Positions 42,844 to 52,749 of a stretch of DNA of 64,000 bases are shown piece after piece. A program made the translations under genes and the position numbers. This DNA comes from Microbispora amethystogenes (GTDB lineage Bacteria; Actinomycetota; Actinomycetes; Streptosporangiales; Streptosporangiaceae), in the NCBI RefSeq assembly GCF_016863015.1, contig NZ_BOOB01000009.1, positions 310,001 through 374,000 of the forward strand, given 5' to 3'. The notes below the pieces were generated by a model. It was not told the DNA's origin and searched no databases. It worked only from the letters and a program-made list of their open reading frames with translations. The first letter of the stretch is position 1, and every line of letters begins with the position of its first letter.

Positions 42844-44145
42844 ATGACGGCAACCGGTCAGACCTCGGCGAGGCCGCGCGGCGCGATCTGCTCCCGGAGC
42901 CGCTGGCCGTTGCTGACCCAGCCGCCCGCCCTCGTGTCCTATGTCTGCGCGATCCTGGCGTTCTACACCGTCCTGGTCGCGGTGCTGGCCAGGGCGACCG
43001 TCTTCCATGTCTGCGACCTCGCCATGTTCGGGGCGCTCACGCTGTGCGGCGCGGTCTGCATCGAGGCCACCCGCCGGCTCGGCATGCCCGCGGGCGTGTC
43101 CCGTGACCTGCTGTCGGCATGGTGGCTCCCGGCGGCGTTCCTGCTTCCGCCGGTCTACGCCCTGCTGGCGCCCGTTCCGATGCAGATTCTGCTCCAGCTC
43201 AGGGTGCGGGCGACCGTGCTCTACCGGCGGGTGTTCAGCGCGGCGGCGATCGGGCTCGCGGCGGGTGCCGCGTCGACGGCCTTCCATCACTGGGTGGTCG
43301 TGCCGGCGCGGCTGTCCTCGGGGCAGGGCGGGCCGATCCTGGTCGCCGCGGCCTGCGCGGTGCTGTTCACCGTGCTCAACACGGCGCTGATCGCGGTCGC
43401 GGCGCACGCGTCCGATCCCGAGGGCCGCTGGGGCGAGGTCCTGTGGGACCGCGAGCGCGTCCTGCTCGACGCCGTCGAGCTGTGCCTCGGCGTGCTCGTC
43501 GCCGTCGTCTGCGGGATCAACCTCGCGCTGCTGCTGCTCGTGCTGCCGCCCGTCGTGCTGCTCCAGCGGAGCCTGCTGCACGCGCAGCTCCAGGCGGCGG
43601 CCCGGACGGACGCGAAGACCGGCCTGCTGAACGCGGCCGCCTGGCAGCGGGAGGCGGACACCGAGATCGTCAGGGCGCAGCGGACCGGGAACCCGCTCGC
43701 GCTGGTGCTGGTCGACATCGACCACTTCAAGAAGGTCAACGACACGTACGGCCACCTGGTCGGCGACCAGGTGCTCGCCGAGGTGGCCGCCACCCTCCGC
43801 ACGCAGCTGCGGGAGTACGACGTGGTGGGCCGGTTCGGCGGCGAGGAGTTCGTCGTGCTGCTCCCGGGCGCCGACGTGCACGAGGCGCGGCGGGTCGCCG
43901 AACGGCTGCGCGTCCGGGTGAGCCGCATGGCGGTGCCCACCGAGCAGGCGGCGGTCACGGTCACGGTCTCCGCCGGGGTCGCCATCCTGAACATCCACGG
44001 CGAGGACCTGCTGGAGCTGCTCGCGGCGGCGGACCTCGCTCTCTACCGCGCCAAGGAACTCGGCAGGGACAGGATCTGCCTCCCCGCCGCCCCACTGGCC
44101 CCTCCTCCCCGCAGCGCGGACGGCGCTGCCGGTGCGATCCCCTAG
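42844..44145 (+). CDS. membrane diguanylate cyclase (GGDEF protein)
   Basis: Makes cyclic di-GMP from two GTP. The 433-residue protein has an N-terminal membrane region of about six helices (residues 25-235) as possible sensor, then a GGDEF domain (about 250-410): TDAKTGLLNAAAWQRE, VDIDHFKKVNDTYGHLVGD and the active motif RFGGEEF near residue 330. An inhibitory I-site RxxD (REYD) sits five residues before the motif, so product feedback is likely. No EAL domain. GGGGGGCGGG precedes the ATG at 42844. In streptomycetes c-di-GMP with BldD decides when to sporulate. Confidence 0.9.
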   Translation: MTATGQTSARPRGAICSRSRWPLLTQPPALVSYVCAILAFYTVLVAVLARATVFHVCDLAMFGALTLCGAVCIEATRRLGMPAGVSRDLLSAWWLPAAFLLPPVYALLAPVPMQILLQLRVRATVLYRRVFSAAAIGLAAGAASTAFHHWVVVPARLSSGQGGPILVAAACAVLFTVLNTALIAVAAHASDPEGRWGEVLWDRERVLLDAVELCLGVLVAVVCGINLALLLLVLPPVVLLQRSLLHAQLQAAARTDAKTGLLNAAAWQREADTEIVRAQRTGNPLALVLVDIDHFKKVNDTYGHLVGDQVLAEVAATLRTQLREYDVVGRFGGEEFVVLLPGADVHEARRVAERLRVRVSRMAVPTEQAAVTVTVSAGVAILNIHGEDLLELLAAADLALYRAKELGRDRICLPAAPLAPPPRSADGAAGAIP

Positions 44146-44155
44146 GCTTGAAGGC

Positions 44156-45820
<1,665 letters not shown>

Positions 45821-45838
45821 CCAGGACCCCCGCGTCCC

Positions 45839-45864
45839 GTCCCCCGCCGTGCCCGGCGGGGGAC
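45839..45864 (+). terminator. hairpin terminator after ettA
   Basis: An 11-base stem (GTCCCCCGCCG pairing with CGGCGGGGGAC) around TGCC, 19 bases after the ettA stop. No T-run, as is usual in this GC range. Confidence 0.7.
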
Positions 45865-45896
45865 CTGGCGGCAGCACCGCGGACACCGCGCCGCCC

Positions 45897-45938
45897 GGCC
45901 GAACCTCGTCGGCCGAACCTCGTGGGCCGAACTTCGTC
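45897..45938 (+). repeat. three direct 14-bp repeats before the thioesterase gene
   Basis: Copies start at 45897, 45911 and 45925: GGCCGAACCTCGTC, then the same with a final G, then GGCCGAACTTCGTC. They abut each other 23 bases upstream of the thioesterase GTG, so they could be a regulator site or simply slippage product. Confidence 0.7.
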
Positions 45939-45961
45939 GGCAGGGGCACTAGTTTTGACTG

Positions 45962-46393
45962 GTGACCGAGCCGCGCCCCGCTGAGCATGCCCACCGTTAC
46001 GTCTTCGAGCGCAAGGTGCGCTTCGCCGACATCGACAGCTACGGCCACGTCAACAACGTCCGGTTCTTCGACTACCTCGAAGACGCGCGGGTGTCCATGC
46101 TGTGGGAGCGCCCGCGCGACGGCGAGGGCAACCGGCTCGACCTGGTGGTCGCCCGGCAGGAGATCGACTACCGGCGGCCGCTGAACTTCCGCCCCGACCC
46201 CGTGCGCGTCGAGGTGTGGGTGACCGAGATCTCCAGGTCGCGGTTCACGCTGGCGTACGAGATCCGCGACGACGCGACCCTCTACGCCGAGGCACGCACG
46301 ATCCTGGTCGCCTACGACTCCGCCGCCGCGTGGCCGCGCAGGCTCGGCGAGGACGAGGTCGCCTTCCTGCGCCGGTTCTCCGCCCCCGCCTAA
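45962..46393 (+). CDS. acyl-CoA thioesterase (hotdog fold, 4HBT type)
   Basis: Protein of 143 residues with one hotdog fold. FADIDSYGHVNNVRFFDYLED near residue 22 is the 4-hydroxybenzoyl-CoA thioesterase signature, with the catalytic Asp in the first part. It would hydrolyse an acyl-CoA in the cytoplasm. The GTG at 45962 is the start. The gene converges on the alpha-glucosidase gene across a bidirectional hairpin. No pathway genes are adjacent. Confidence 0.88.
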   Translation: MTEPRPAEHAHRYVFERKVRFADIDSYGHVNNVRFFDYLEDARVSMLWERPRDGEGNRLDLVVARQEIDYRRPLNFRPDPVRVEVWVTEISRSRFTLAYEIRDDATLYAEARTILVAYDSAAAWPRRLGEDEVAFLRRFSAPA

Positions 46394-46460
46394 GCCCTCC
46401 GAGCCCCGGACCCCGTCCTCTCCGGCGACCCGCCTGGGACCGGTCTCTGCCCCCGCCTGG

Positions 46461-46490
46461 GACCGGCCGCCGAGAAACCGGCGGCCGGTC
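46461..46490. terminator. bidirectional hairpin terminator
   Basis: A perfect 12-base stem (GACCGGCCGCCG with CGGCGGCCGGTC) and an AGAAAC loop, lying between the convergent thioesterase and alpha-glucosidase genes. Confidence 0.8.
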
Positions 46491-46553
46491 GCAGGTGGCG
46501 GGCGGTCGGACGGCGGGGGAGCGGAGGCGGCGGGGACGCGGGCCGCGCTCAGG

Positions 46554-48104
46554 TCAGGCGGTGAGCAGCCAGGCGGCGGTGTCGGGCGGGAGGTCGGTGC
46601 CGTCGAGCGGGCTGCTGGTGATCAGCACCTGGTCGTGCGGCGGCAGCGGGACCGCGCCCTCGCCGCAGTTGACCACGCAGAGCAGCCGTCCTCGCTGGAA
46701 GAACAGCGTCTCTTCGGGTGAGTCCAGCCACGTGATCGCGTCCGGCAGCGTGCCGCGCAGTTCCCGGCGCGTCCGCAGCGCCTGCCGGTAGAACCACAGC
46801 GTGGACGCCGGGTCGGCGGCCTGCCGTTCGGCCGTGAGGTCTGCCCAGTCCGCGGGCTGCGGCAGCCACGACCCGCCCGGCCCGAAGCCGTACGGCGGCT
46901 CGGTGCCCGACCACGGGATCGGCACCCGGCAGCCGTCCCGGCCCGGCACCTCGCCGTTCGAGCGCGCGAAGATCGGGTCCTGCCGCGACTCGGGCGGCAG
47001 GTCGGTCACCTCGGGGAGCCCGAGTTCCTCGCCCTGGTAGAGGTACGCGGAGCCGGGGAGGGCGAGCATGGCCAGCAGCGCCGCACGTCCCCGCGCGAGG
47101 CCGGCCCCGGGGTCGAGCGACCCCTGCCCATAGCGGGTGACGTGCCGTACGACGTCGTGGTTGGATAGCACCCAGGTCGGCGAGGCGACGGCGACGAGGG
47201 TGTCGTCGATGACCTTGCGGAACGCCGTGGCCGACCAGGGGGCCTCCAGCCAGGCGAAGTTGAAGCTCTGGTGCAGTTCGTCCGGCCGCACGTACAGCGC
47301 GAGGTCCTCGGCGGAGTCGGTCCAGACCTCGCCGACGGCGACGCGGGTGCCGGGGTAGGAGTCGAGCACCCGCCGCCAGTCGCGGTAGACGTCGTGCACC
47401 TCCGGCCGGCTCCAGATGGGCGACTTGGCGGTGAACCCCGGATCGGTGTCGGGCAGCCCCTCCGCCTTGATCAGCCCCATCGCCACGTCGATGCGGAAGC
47501 CGTCCACGCCGCGGTCCAGCCAGAACCGCAGGATGTCGAGGAACTCCTCGCGCACCTCGGGGTTGCGCCAGTTGAAGTCGGGCTGCTCCGGCGCGAAGAG
47601 GTGGAGGTACCACTGCCCGTCGGGCACCTGTGTCCAGGCCGGGCCGCCGAAGGTGGACATCCAGTTGTTGGGCTCGCCGTGGCCGCCGCCGGTGCCCTCC
47701 GGGCCGCCCTCCCGGAACATGTACCGCTCGCGCTCCTGCGAGCCCCTGGGGGCCGCCAGCGCCTTCTGGAACCACGGGTGGGCCGAGGAGCTGTGGTTGG
47801 GCACGATGTCCACCATCAGCCGCAGTCCGTGCGCGTGCGCGTCGGCGACCAGGTCGTCGAAGTCGGCCAGCGTCCCGAACAACGCGTCGACGTCGCGGTA
47901 GTCGGCCACGTCGTAGCCGCCGTCGGCCATGGGGGAGGGATAGAAGGGGGTCAGCCAGATCGCGTCGACGCCGAGTTCGGCGAGGTACGGCAGGCGGTCC
48001 CGGATTCCCGCCAGGTCGCCCGTACCGTCGCCGGAGGCGTCGGCGAAGCTGCGGACGTAGATCTCGTAGACGACGGCATCACGCCACCAGGGGGTTTTTT
48101 CCAT
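46554..48104 (-). CDS. alpha-glucosidase (GH13 family)
   Basis: Cytoplasmic glycoside hydrolase of 516 residues, no signal peptide. The N-terminus [20 protein letters not shown] is typical of oligo-1,6-glucosidase/alpha-glucosidase subfamilies. Region I DIVPNHSS near residue 102; region [10 protein letters not shown] with nucleophile Asp near 203; region III VGEVW with acid/base Glu; region [11 protein letters not shown] with the third Asp near 318. It would cleave maltose, isomaltose or trehalose-derived sugars. It has no sugar transporter beside it. The gene is followed upstream by a haemoglobin gene on the same strand. Confidence 0.93.
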   Translation of the reverse strand: MEKTPWWRDAVVYEIYVRSFADASGDGTGDLAGIRDRLPYLAELGVDAIWLTPFYPSPMADGGYDVADYRDVDALFGTLADFDDLVADAHAHGLRLMVDIVPNHSSSAHPWFQKALAAPRGSQERERYMFREGGPEGTGGGHGEPNNWMSTFGGPAWTQVPDGQWYLHLFAPEQPDFNWRNPEVREEFLDILRFWLDRGVDGFRIDVAMGLIKAEGLPDTDPGFTAKSPIWSRPEVHDVYRDWRRVLDSYPGTRVAVGEVWTDSAEDLALYVRPDELHQSFNFAWLEAPWSATAFRKVIDDTLVAVASPTWVLSNHDVVRHVTRYGQGSLDPGAGLARGRAALLAMLALPGSAYLYQGEELGLPEVTDLPPESRQDPIFARSNGEVPGRDGCRVPIPWSGTEPPYGFGPGGSWLPQPADWADLTAERQAADPASTLWFYRQALRTRRELRGTLPDAITWLDSPEETLFFQRGRLLCVVNCGEGAVPLPPHDQVLITSSPLDGTDLPPDTAAWLLTA

Positions 48105-48134
48105 GACACATGGGCTGCCCGCTGCTCGCGTTGC

Positions 48135-48518
48135 TTATGCGTTGACCAGGCTGTGGGCGGCGTAGACCAGGTAGTCCCACAGCTGCTTCTCCCGCTCCGG
48201 CGGCAGTTCGAGTGAGCGCACGGCGTCGCCCATGTGGCGCAGCCAGGCGTCCCGCTCGGCCTCGCCGATGACGAACGGCATGTGCCGCATCCGCAGCCGG
48301 GGATGGCCGCGCTGCTCGCTGTAGGTCTTCGGACCTCCCCAGTACTGGATGAGGAACAGGCGCAGCCGCTCCTCGGCCCCGGTGAGGTCCTCCTCGGGGT
48401 AGAGCGGACGCAGCAGGGGGTCTTCGGCCACACCTTCGTAGAACCGGTGCACGAGCCGCCGGAAGGCGTCCTCGCCGCCGACCACCTCGTAGAAGGACAG
48501 GGTCTGCTCGCTGGTCAC
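48135..48518 (-). CDS. group II truncated haemoglobin (trHbO/GlbO)
   Basis: Haem protein of 127 residues with a 2-on-2 globin fold. Expected residues are present: Tyr B10 in HRFYEGV, an aromatic distal region ([17 protein letters not shown]), proximal His F8 in LRMRHMPF and Trp G8 in DAWLRHM, the mark of group II. trHbO binds oxygen and detoxifies NO or peroxides. Starts with GTG at 48518; it lies 34 bases downstream of an MscS gene on the same strand and 30 bases before the alpha-glucosidase gene, so the three may be co-transcribed. Confidence 0.92.
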   Translation of the reverse strand: MTSEQTLSFYEVVGGEDAFRRLVHRFYEGVAEDPLLRPLYPEEDLTGAEERLRLFLIQYWGGPKTYSEQRGHPRLRMRHMPFVIGEAERDAWLRHMGDAVRSLELPPEREKQLWDYLVYAAHSLVNA

Positions 48519-48552
48519 GGTTTCAGCCTAAGCCAGTTGTCGATCGGTAAGG

Positions 48553-49569
48553 TCAGGCGGCGAAGGCGATGCCCTTCTCGTCGAAGGTCTTCTTCACCCG
48601 CAGCCGCAGCTCACGGGCGACCTCGAGGTGCCGGGCCGGCACGGTCTTCACGCTGACCCGGAAGATGACGGACGTGCCGGACACCGACTCAAGCCCGAAG
48701 ACCTGCGGCTCCTCGACGATCACCAGGTCGCGGTACTCCGGGTCGTCCCACATGTCGTCGGCGAGCTTCTTGAGCAGGTCGCGCACCGTCGCGATGTCGG
48801 CCGCGTACGGAACGGGCACGTCCACCAGGGCCCTCGACCAGCCCTGCGACTCGTTGCCGATCCGGGTGATCGTGCCGTTGCGGACGTACCAGACCTTGCC
48901 GTCGGCGTCGCGCAGCCGGGTGATGCGGAGCGTGACGGCCTCCACGGTGCCGGTGGCCACGCCGGTGTCGATCACGTCACCCACGCCGTACTGGTCCTCC
49001 AGGAGCATGAACATGCCGGCGATGAAGTCCTTGACCAGCTCCTGCGCGCCGAAGCCGAGCGCCACACCGATGATCCCGACGCTGGTGAGCAATGGCGTGA
49101 TCGGTATCCCGAGCTTCGAGAAGATCATCAGCGCCCCGGTGCCCAGGATCACGACGGACGCGAGGCTCCGCAGCACCGAGCCCATGGTCTCGGCGCGCGC
49201 CCTGCGACGCTCGGTCATGATCGCCGCCGCGGCGTCCACGCTCGTCAGCACCGTCTTGCCGCGCAGCCGCTCCGGCAGCACGCCCACGCTCGCCCGCACG
49301 GTGAGCCGGGTGATCAGCCGGAGCGCCACGTTCCGGACGATCAGCGTCCCGGCCAGGATCAGGACGACCATCACGAGCACGTCCACGATGCCCGCCACGA
49401 GCTGCACCCAGGCGGGGAAGTCCCGGTCCGGGAAGGCGCTGTTGAGCACCGTGCAGAAGGCGCCCTCGCTCTTCTCGCACGCCGCCGACACGCTGGCCGC
49501 GATCGCGTCCGGGTCGGGCAGGCTCGGGCTCGGCTCTGGGCTGGGTGTCGCGGGCGACAACGGCAACAC
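48553..49569 (-). CDS. mechanosensitive channel of the MscS family
   Basis: Small-conductance channel that releases solutes during osmotic downshock. About 338 residues from the GTG at 49569 (GGGGGG nine bases upstream); a TTG at 49620 is an alternative start. The N-terminal 50 residues are Pro/Ser-rich and probably outside, with two cysteines. Helix 1 (about 65-90), helix 2 (120-150) and the pore helix 3, TSVGIIGVALGFGAQELV, followed by the gate and MFMLLEDQYGVGD, are standard; a beta domain and C-terminal alpha/beta domain follow. Confidence 0.92.
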   Translation of the reverse strand: MLPLSPATPSPEPSPSLPDPDAIAASVSAACEKSEGAFCTVLNSAFPDRDFPAWVQLVAGIVDVLVMVVLILAGTLIVRNVALRLITRLTVRASVGVLPERLRGKTVLTSVDAAAAIMTERRRARAETMGSVLRSLASVVILGTGALMIFSKLGIPITPLLTSVGIIGVALGFGAQELVKDFIAGMFMLLEDQYGVGDVIDTGVATGTVEAVTLRITRLRDADGKVWYVRNGTITRIGNESQGWSRALVDVPVPYAADIATVRDLLKKLADDMWDDPEYRDLVIVEEPQVFGLESVSGTSVIFRVSVKTVPARHLEVARELRLRVKKTFDEKGIAFAA

Positions 49570-49830
49570 GAGGTGGATCCCCCCACGGATCGGATCGAGG
49601 CAGCGGTTGAACGAAGTCAATACTGCCGACAGATCCGGCCTCCGTCACATCGCCGGGGGGACGGGAGCGCGTCCGGCGCCGCGGGGGCGGTCCGGCATGC
49701 TCCGGTGACGGCACGGCAGGGCGTGGGCACGCACCCGGAAGCGCGCCCGGCGCCGTTCTCCGGGAGGGGATCCCTTCGGTGACCGCCCCGCCCCGCCTGC
49801 CTCGGCGGGGCCGGACGGTGGTCGGTGCGG

Positions 49831-50091
49831 CTACTCGCTCACCGCGGCGAGCACGCGGGCGACCTTTGACGCCGCTCCGGCGGGGTCGTCCGCCTGGTGC
49901 ATCCGCTCGCCCCAGGACCACCAGTAGTCCGCCGCCCGGCAGACGACGTTCTCCGTGAGGCTGGTCGCGGCGGGGTTGATGACCCGCACGTAGGCGCGGC
50001 CCGAAGGGGTGTGTACGACTCGCGCGAGCAGGCCCCGCGCGTCGAGTTCGGCCACCAGACGCTCCAGGCGCAGGAAATCCTCGTTCCCCAC
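49831..50091 (-). CDS. small conserved-looking protein divergent from the HTH/TPR regulator
   Basis: Protein of 86 residues I do not recognise by family. It has an N-terminal amphipathic helix (FLRLERLVAELDARGL), a beta strand pair (RAYVRVINP) and a tryptophan-rich segment (YWWSWGERMH). AAGGAGG lies nine bases before the GTG. No catalytic motif. It is divergent from the regulator gene, with the 331-base region between them, which suggests joint control. Confidence 0.65.
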   Translation of the reverse strand: MGNEDFLRLERLVAELDARGLLARVVHTPSGRAYVRVINPAATSLTENVVCRAADYWWSWGERMHQADDPAGAASKVARVLAAVSE

Positions 50092-50422
50092 CGCCAGTCC
50101 TCCTTCATTTCGTTCCCGGCGGATTGTGTACTTTGCGTTTTCACTCGCTCACTCTGGTGCGCCCAAGATGGCCCACTGACTCGCCCGGGTCAACGCCGGG
50201 TCAAGAAGAGCGGTGGAGGAAAACCCCTGCCGGGTGAAAGAAAACCCCCGCCGGGAGACGATCCTTAGTCAATCTGTTCCACTTGGGGACTTGGCCTCGC
50301 AAAGGGTGTTCCATCATTATGGTGTGGGCGGAGTGCGACGGGCGAGTCACCCTCCGTGACTGATTCGGGATCGGTCAAACACGCGGCCGCCAGTGCGGCC
50401 GGGCCACGAGAGAGGGGCCGGG
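50092..50422. promoter_or_regulatory. divergent intergenic region with two direct repeats
   Basis: No gene is seen. The centre holds two copies of a GAAAACCCC-GCCGGG element (near 50218 and 50241) and an AT-richer tract (TTCCATCATTATGGTG, 50309-50324) that is rare in this genome and may be a promoter for the regulator. A related element, CCGGGTCAA, occurs twice around 50190-50205. Confidence 0.4.
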
Positions 50423-52018
50423 ATGTCCGGCAGGCAGCTCAGGGAGACGGAGATCGCGCGCAAGGTCCGGGCGCAGGGCCTGGCCGACGGGTACACCCTG
50501 GCCCAGATCGCCGGGCAGATCTACGATGCCTGCGGGCAGCGGTTCGGCACGACGCGGGTCAAGGCCCACCGTCTCTCGCACGGCGTGGCGCTGGCCGACG
50601 TGATCGAGCAGGTGCGCGCCCTCTTCAAGAGGGACGGCAAGTCGGTGCCCGGCATCGGCGAGACGCTACTGTCCGCGTACGAGTCGGGCATGAAGCGGCC
50701 CGGCCCGGAATACCTCCACTATCTGTGCTTGGTCTACCACGTCGAGCCGCTCGCCCTGGGCTACGACGGCCCGTGCATCTGCGGCCACGGGCACGAGTTT
50801 CTCGTGGACGCTTCCTTCGAAGACAACAAACCACGCAATTCACCCGCTCCGTGGGCGGGGCCGGCGTCGCCGGCCTCGCCGGACAACTGCACCCCTTCGT
50901 TGGACGGGGGCGAGGAGGACGAGAACGTGCTGAGGAGGACGCTGTTGAGGCTCCTTGCCGGCGGCACCGTGAGCGCGGCCGGCCTGAACGAGCTCAACGA
51001 AGAGGTGCTCGGCGCCGTGGAGAATCTCCGGCGGCGGATGGACGAGACGATGGTGGCTGCCACCGTCTCCCCGGCGATGCTCGACCAGTGGGAGCAGGCC
51101 ACCTCGGGGTTCGGCCGACAGTACATGAACACCCCGCCGGTACGGCTGCTCTGTGACGTGATGCTGGAGTTCGCCGCCGTGCGCAAGGCGCTGAACCACC
51201 GCCAGCCCGTCGAGATGCAGGAGCGGCTGTGCCGGATGTCCGCGCAGCTCGCCGGGCTGTCCGGCATGCTCATGATCGATCTGGGCGACCAGCGGCTGGC
51301 CCGCTCGTTCTTCCGCACCGGGCGGATGGCGGCCGACGAGACCGGCGACCGCGCCCTGCGCGCCTGGGTGACCGCCCGGGAGTCGCTGGTCCCGCTCTAC
51401 TACGGCGACCCCCGTGAGGCGCTGACGCTCGCCAAGAAGAGCCGCGACCTGGCCGGCACGACGCCGTGCGCGGCACGGACCATGGCGCCGGTGGTCGAGG
51501 CGAGGGCCCTGGCGAAGATCGCCGGCCTCGGCGGATCGCGGCACGACGTGGTGGAGGAGGCCAAGCGGGCCCTGCACCGGGCCAGGGCGGCCTTCTCGCA
51601 GATGAACGCCAGCGACCGGGAGGACCCGGCCTTCGGTTACACCGAGCGGCAGCTCTACTTCTACCAGGGTGACGTCCTGGTGAGGCTGGGGCAGACGGTG
51701 GAGGCCGACGTGATCCTGGAGAAGGCGCTCTCCCACTATTCGGACGAGGACCTGCTCGACCAGACCCTGATCCGGTTCGACCGGGCGCTGTGCCGGCTGA
51801 TCGAGGGCGACGTCGAGGCCGCGCTCCAGCTGGGCCGGGCCGCGATCGAGTTGGTCGACAAGGACCACCGGACCGACCTCCTGCTCAAGCCCGGATACGA
51901 CCTGGAGAAGGCGGTGCGGGCCAAGCACGGCGACTCGCCCGAGCTCAAGCAGTTCCGGGAGATGCTCGCGGAGAGCCGGGTGGGCATCCCCAAGGACCTG
52001 ATCAAGGACGTCGGGTGA
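50423..52018 (+). CDS. HTH regulator with TPR-like C-terminal domain
   Basis: Protein of 531 residues. An N-terminal helix-turn-helix region (about 1-105) contains YTLAQIAGQIYDACG and GIGETLLSAYESGMKRPGPE, the latter being the XRE recognition pattern; CICGHGH near 115 could bind metal. After an acidic linker, about 350 residues are helical with TPR-like pairs (e.g. LARSFFRTGRMAADETGD, LYFYQGDVLVRLGQTVEAD). In layout it resembles regulators that sense peptides or proteins. AGAGGGG precedes the ATG. It lies nine bases before the GNAT gene, an operon. Confidence 0.82.
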   Translation: MSGRQLRETEIARKVRAQGLADGYTLAQIAGQIYDACGQRFGTTRVKAHRLSHGVALADVIEQVRALFKRDGKSVPGIGETLLSAYESGMKRPGPEYLHYLCLVYHVEPLALGYDGPCICGHGHEFLVDASFEDNKPRNSPAPWAGPASPASPDNCTPSLDGGEEDENVLRRTLLRLLAGGTVSAAGLNELNEEVLGAVENLRRRMDETMVAATVSPAMLDQWEQATSGFGRQYMNTPPVRLLCDVMLEFAAVRKALNHRQPVEMQERLCRMSAQLAGLSGMLMIDLGDQRLARSFFRTGRMAADETGDRALRAWVTARESLVPLYYGDPREALTLAKKSRDLAGTTPCAARTMAPVVEARALAKIAGLGGSRHDVVEEAKRALHRARAAFSQMNASDREDPAFGYTERQLYFYQGDVLVRLGQTVEADVILEKALSHYSDEDLLDQTLIRFDRALCRLIEGDVEAALQLGRAAIELVDKDHRTDLLLKPGYDLEKAVRAKHGDSPELKQFREMLAESRVGIPKDLIKDVG

Positions 52019-52027
52019 GGAGGATGA

Positions 52028-52594
52028 GTGGCAGAAGAAGCGTCGGCGGGTGACCTGGTGCGGGACGCCCTCCGGGGAGCCGGTGAGAGCGAGGCCGCCC
52101 CGCTGCGGATCCGGCGGTACCGGTGGCCGGACCTCGACGCCGTGTGGTCCCTGCACCAGGTCGGCCTGGCCGAGGTGGGCGTAGTGCCGGGTGACGGCGT
52201 CTACTACGACGACGACTTCCCCCGGATCACCGAGGTCTACCTGGCGGCCGGGGGTGACTTCCTCGTCGGAGAGGTGGCCCCGGCGGGGATCGTCGCCATG
52301 GGGGGCCTGCGGCGCATCGACGGCCACACGGCCGAGATGTGCCGGCTCCGGGTCCACCCCGACCACCAGCGGCGTGGTTACGGCACGCGGATGACGGAGG
52401 CGCTTGAGGAGCGTGCCCGCAGCCTCGGCTACTCCACCCTGCGCGGCGACACGACACTGCGGCAGGTCGCCGCGCTGACGCTCTACCGCAAATCCGGATG
52501 GCGCGAGTTGCGGCGCGAAGCCCGAGGCGACAATGTCGTGATTTATATAGAGAAGCAGCTGAGCGCCGTCGTTTCCCCGCTTTTCCCGCGATAG
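52028..52594 (+). CDS. GNAT N-acetyltransferase
   Basis: Acetyltransferase of 188 residues; the acetyl-CoA loop is VHPDHQRRGYGTRMTEAL near residue 108 and the end of the fold is ALTLYRKSGWRELRRE. GAGGAGGATGA immediately precedes the GTG at 52028. It is in an operon with the HTH/TPR regulator. Its C-terminus (NVVIYIEKQLSAVVSPLFPR) is coded by markedly AT-richer DNA that continues into the peptide gene region. Lysine or N-terminal acetylation of the nearby basic peptide is a guess. Confidence 0.82.
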   Translation: MAEEASAGDLVRDALRGAGESEAAPLRIRRYRWPDLDAVWSLHQVGLAEVGVVPGDGVYYDDDFPRITEVYLAAGGDFLVGEVAPAGIVAMGGLRRIDGHTAEMCRLRVHPDHQRRGYGTRMTEALEERARSLGYSTLRGDTTLRQVAALTLYRKSGWRELRREARGDNVVIYIEKQLSAVVSPLFPR

Positions 52595-52610
52595 ATAATG
52601 GTTACATCTC

Positions 52611-52638
52611 TTGGCGGATAGCTGATCGCTGCGAATAC
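52611..52638 (+). promoter_or_regulatory. possible promoter for the peptide gene
   Basis: TTGGCG (52611-52616) and GAATAC (52633-52638), spaced 16 bases, resemble -35 and -10 elements. They are followed by the inverted repeat CTTGTCCACAAG (52645-52656), which would lie over the start point. Pattern-based only. Confidence 0.4.
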
Positions 52639-52644
52639 TTGTGC

Positions 52645-52656
52645 CTTGTCCACAAG
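52645..52656. promoter_or_regulatory. inverted repeat/DnaA-box-like site before the peptide gene
   Basis: CTTGTCCACAAG is a CTTGT-CC-ACAAG inverted repeat that also contains an exact actinomycete DnaA box TTGTCCACA. It lies 16 bases before the peptide ATG and could bind a repressor such as the upstream HTH protein. Confidence 0.4.
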
Positions 52657-52671
52657 AGTGGGGAAAGAGGC

Positions 52672-52749
52672 ATGATGAAGAAGATCATTATCCGCAAACC
52701 GGGAACGACGAAGCTCAGCGGCACGTCGAGCGTCATTCACAAGGGGTGA
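52672..52749 (+). CDS. short basic peptide, translationally coupled to the TPR protein
   Basis: A 25-residue open frame starting with ATG ATG and preceded by AAAGAGG. It begins MMKKIIIRKPGTT and ends SSVIHKG; it has five Lys, one Arg and one His, no acidic residue and no Cys, with a Ser/Thr-rich second half. Its stop TGA lies inside the GTG start of the following gene (GTGA), the same coupling seen for real operon pairs here. It could be a ribosomal peptide precursor, a signalling peptide or a leader. Too short for family assignment. Confidence 0.6.
   Translation: MMKKIIIRKPGTTKLSGTSSVIHKG

Noticed and set aside
52645-52656. Replication origin at the DnaA box before the peptide gene
   Set aside because: A single box within an inverted repeat; no cluster of boxes and no dnaA, dnaN or gyr genes nearby.
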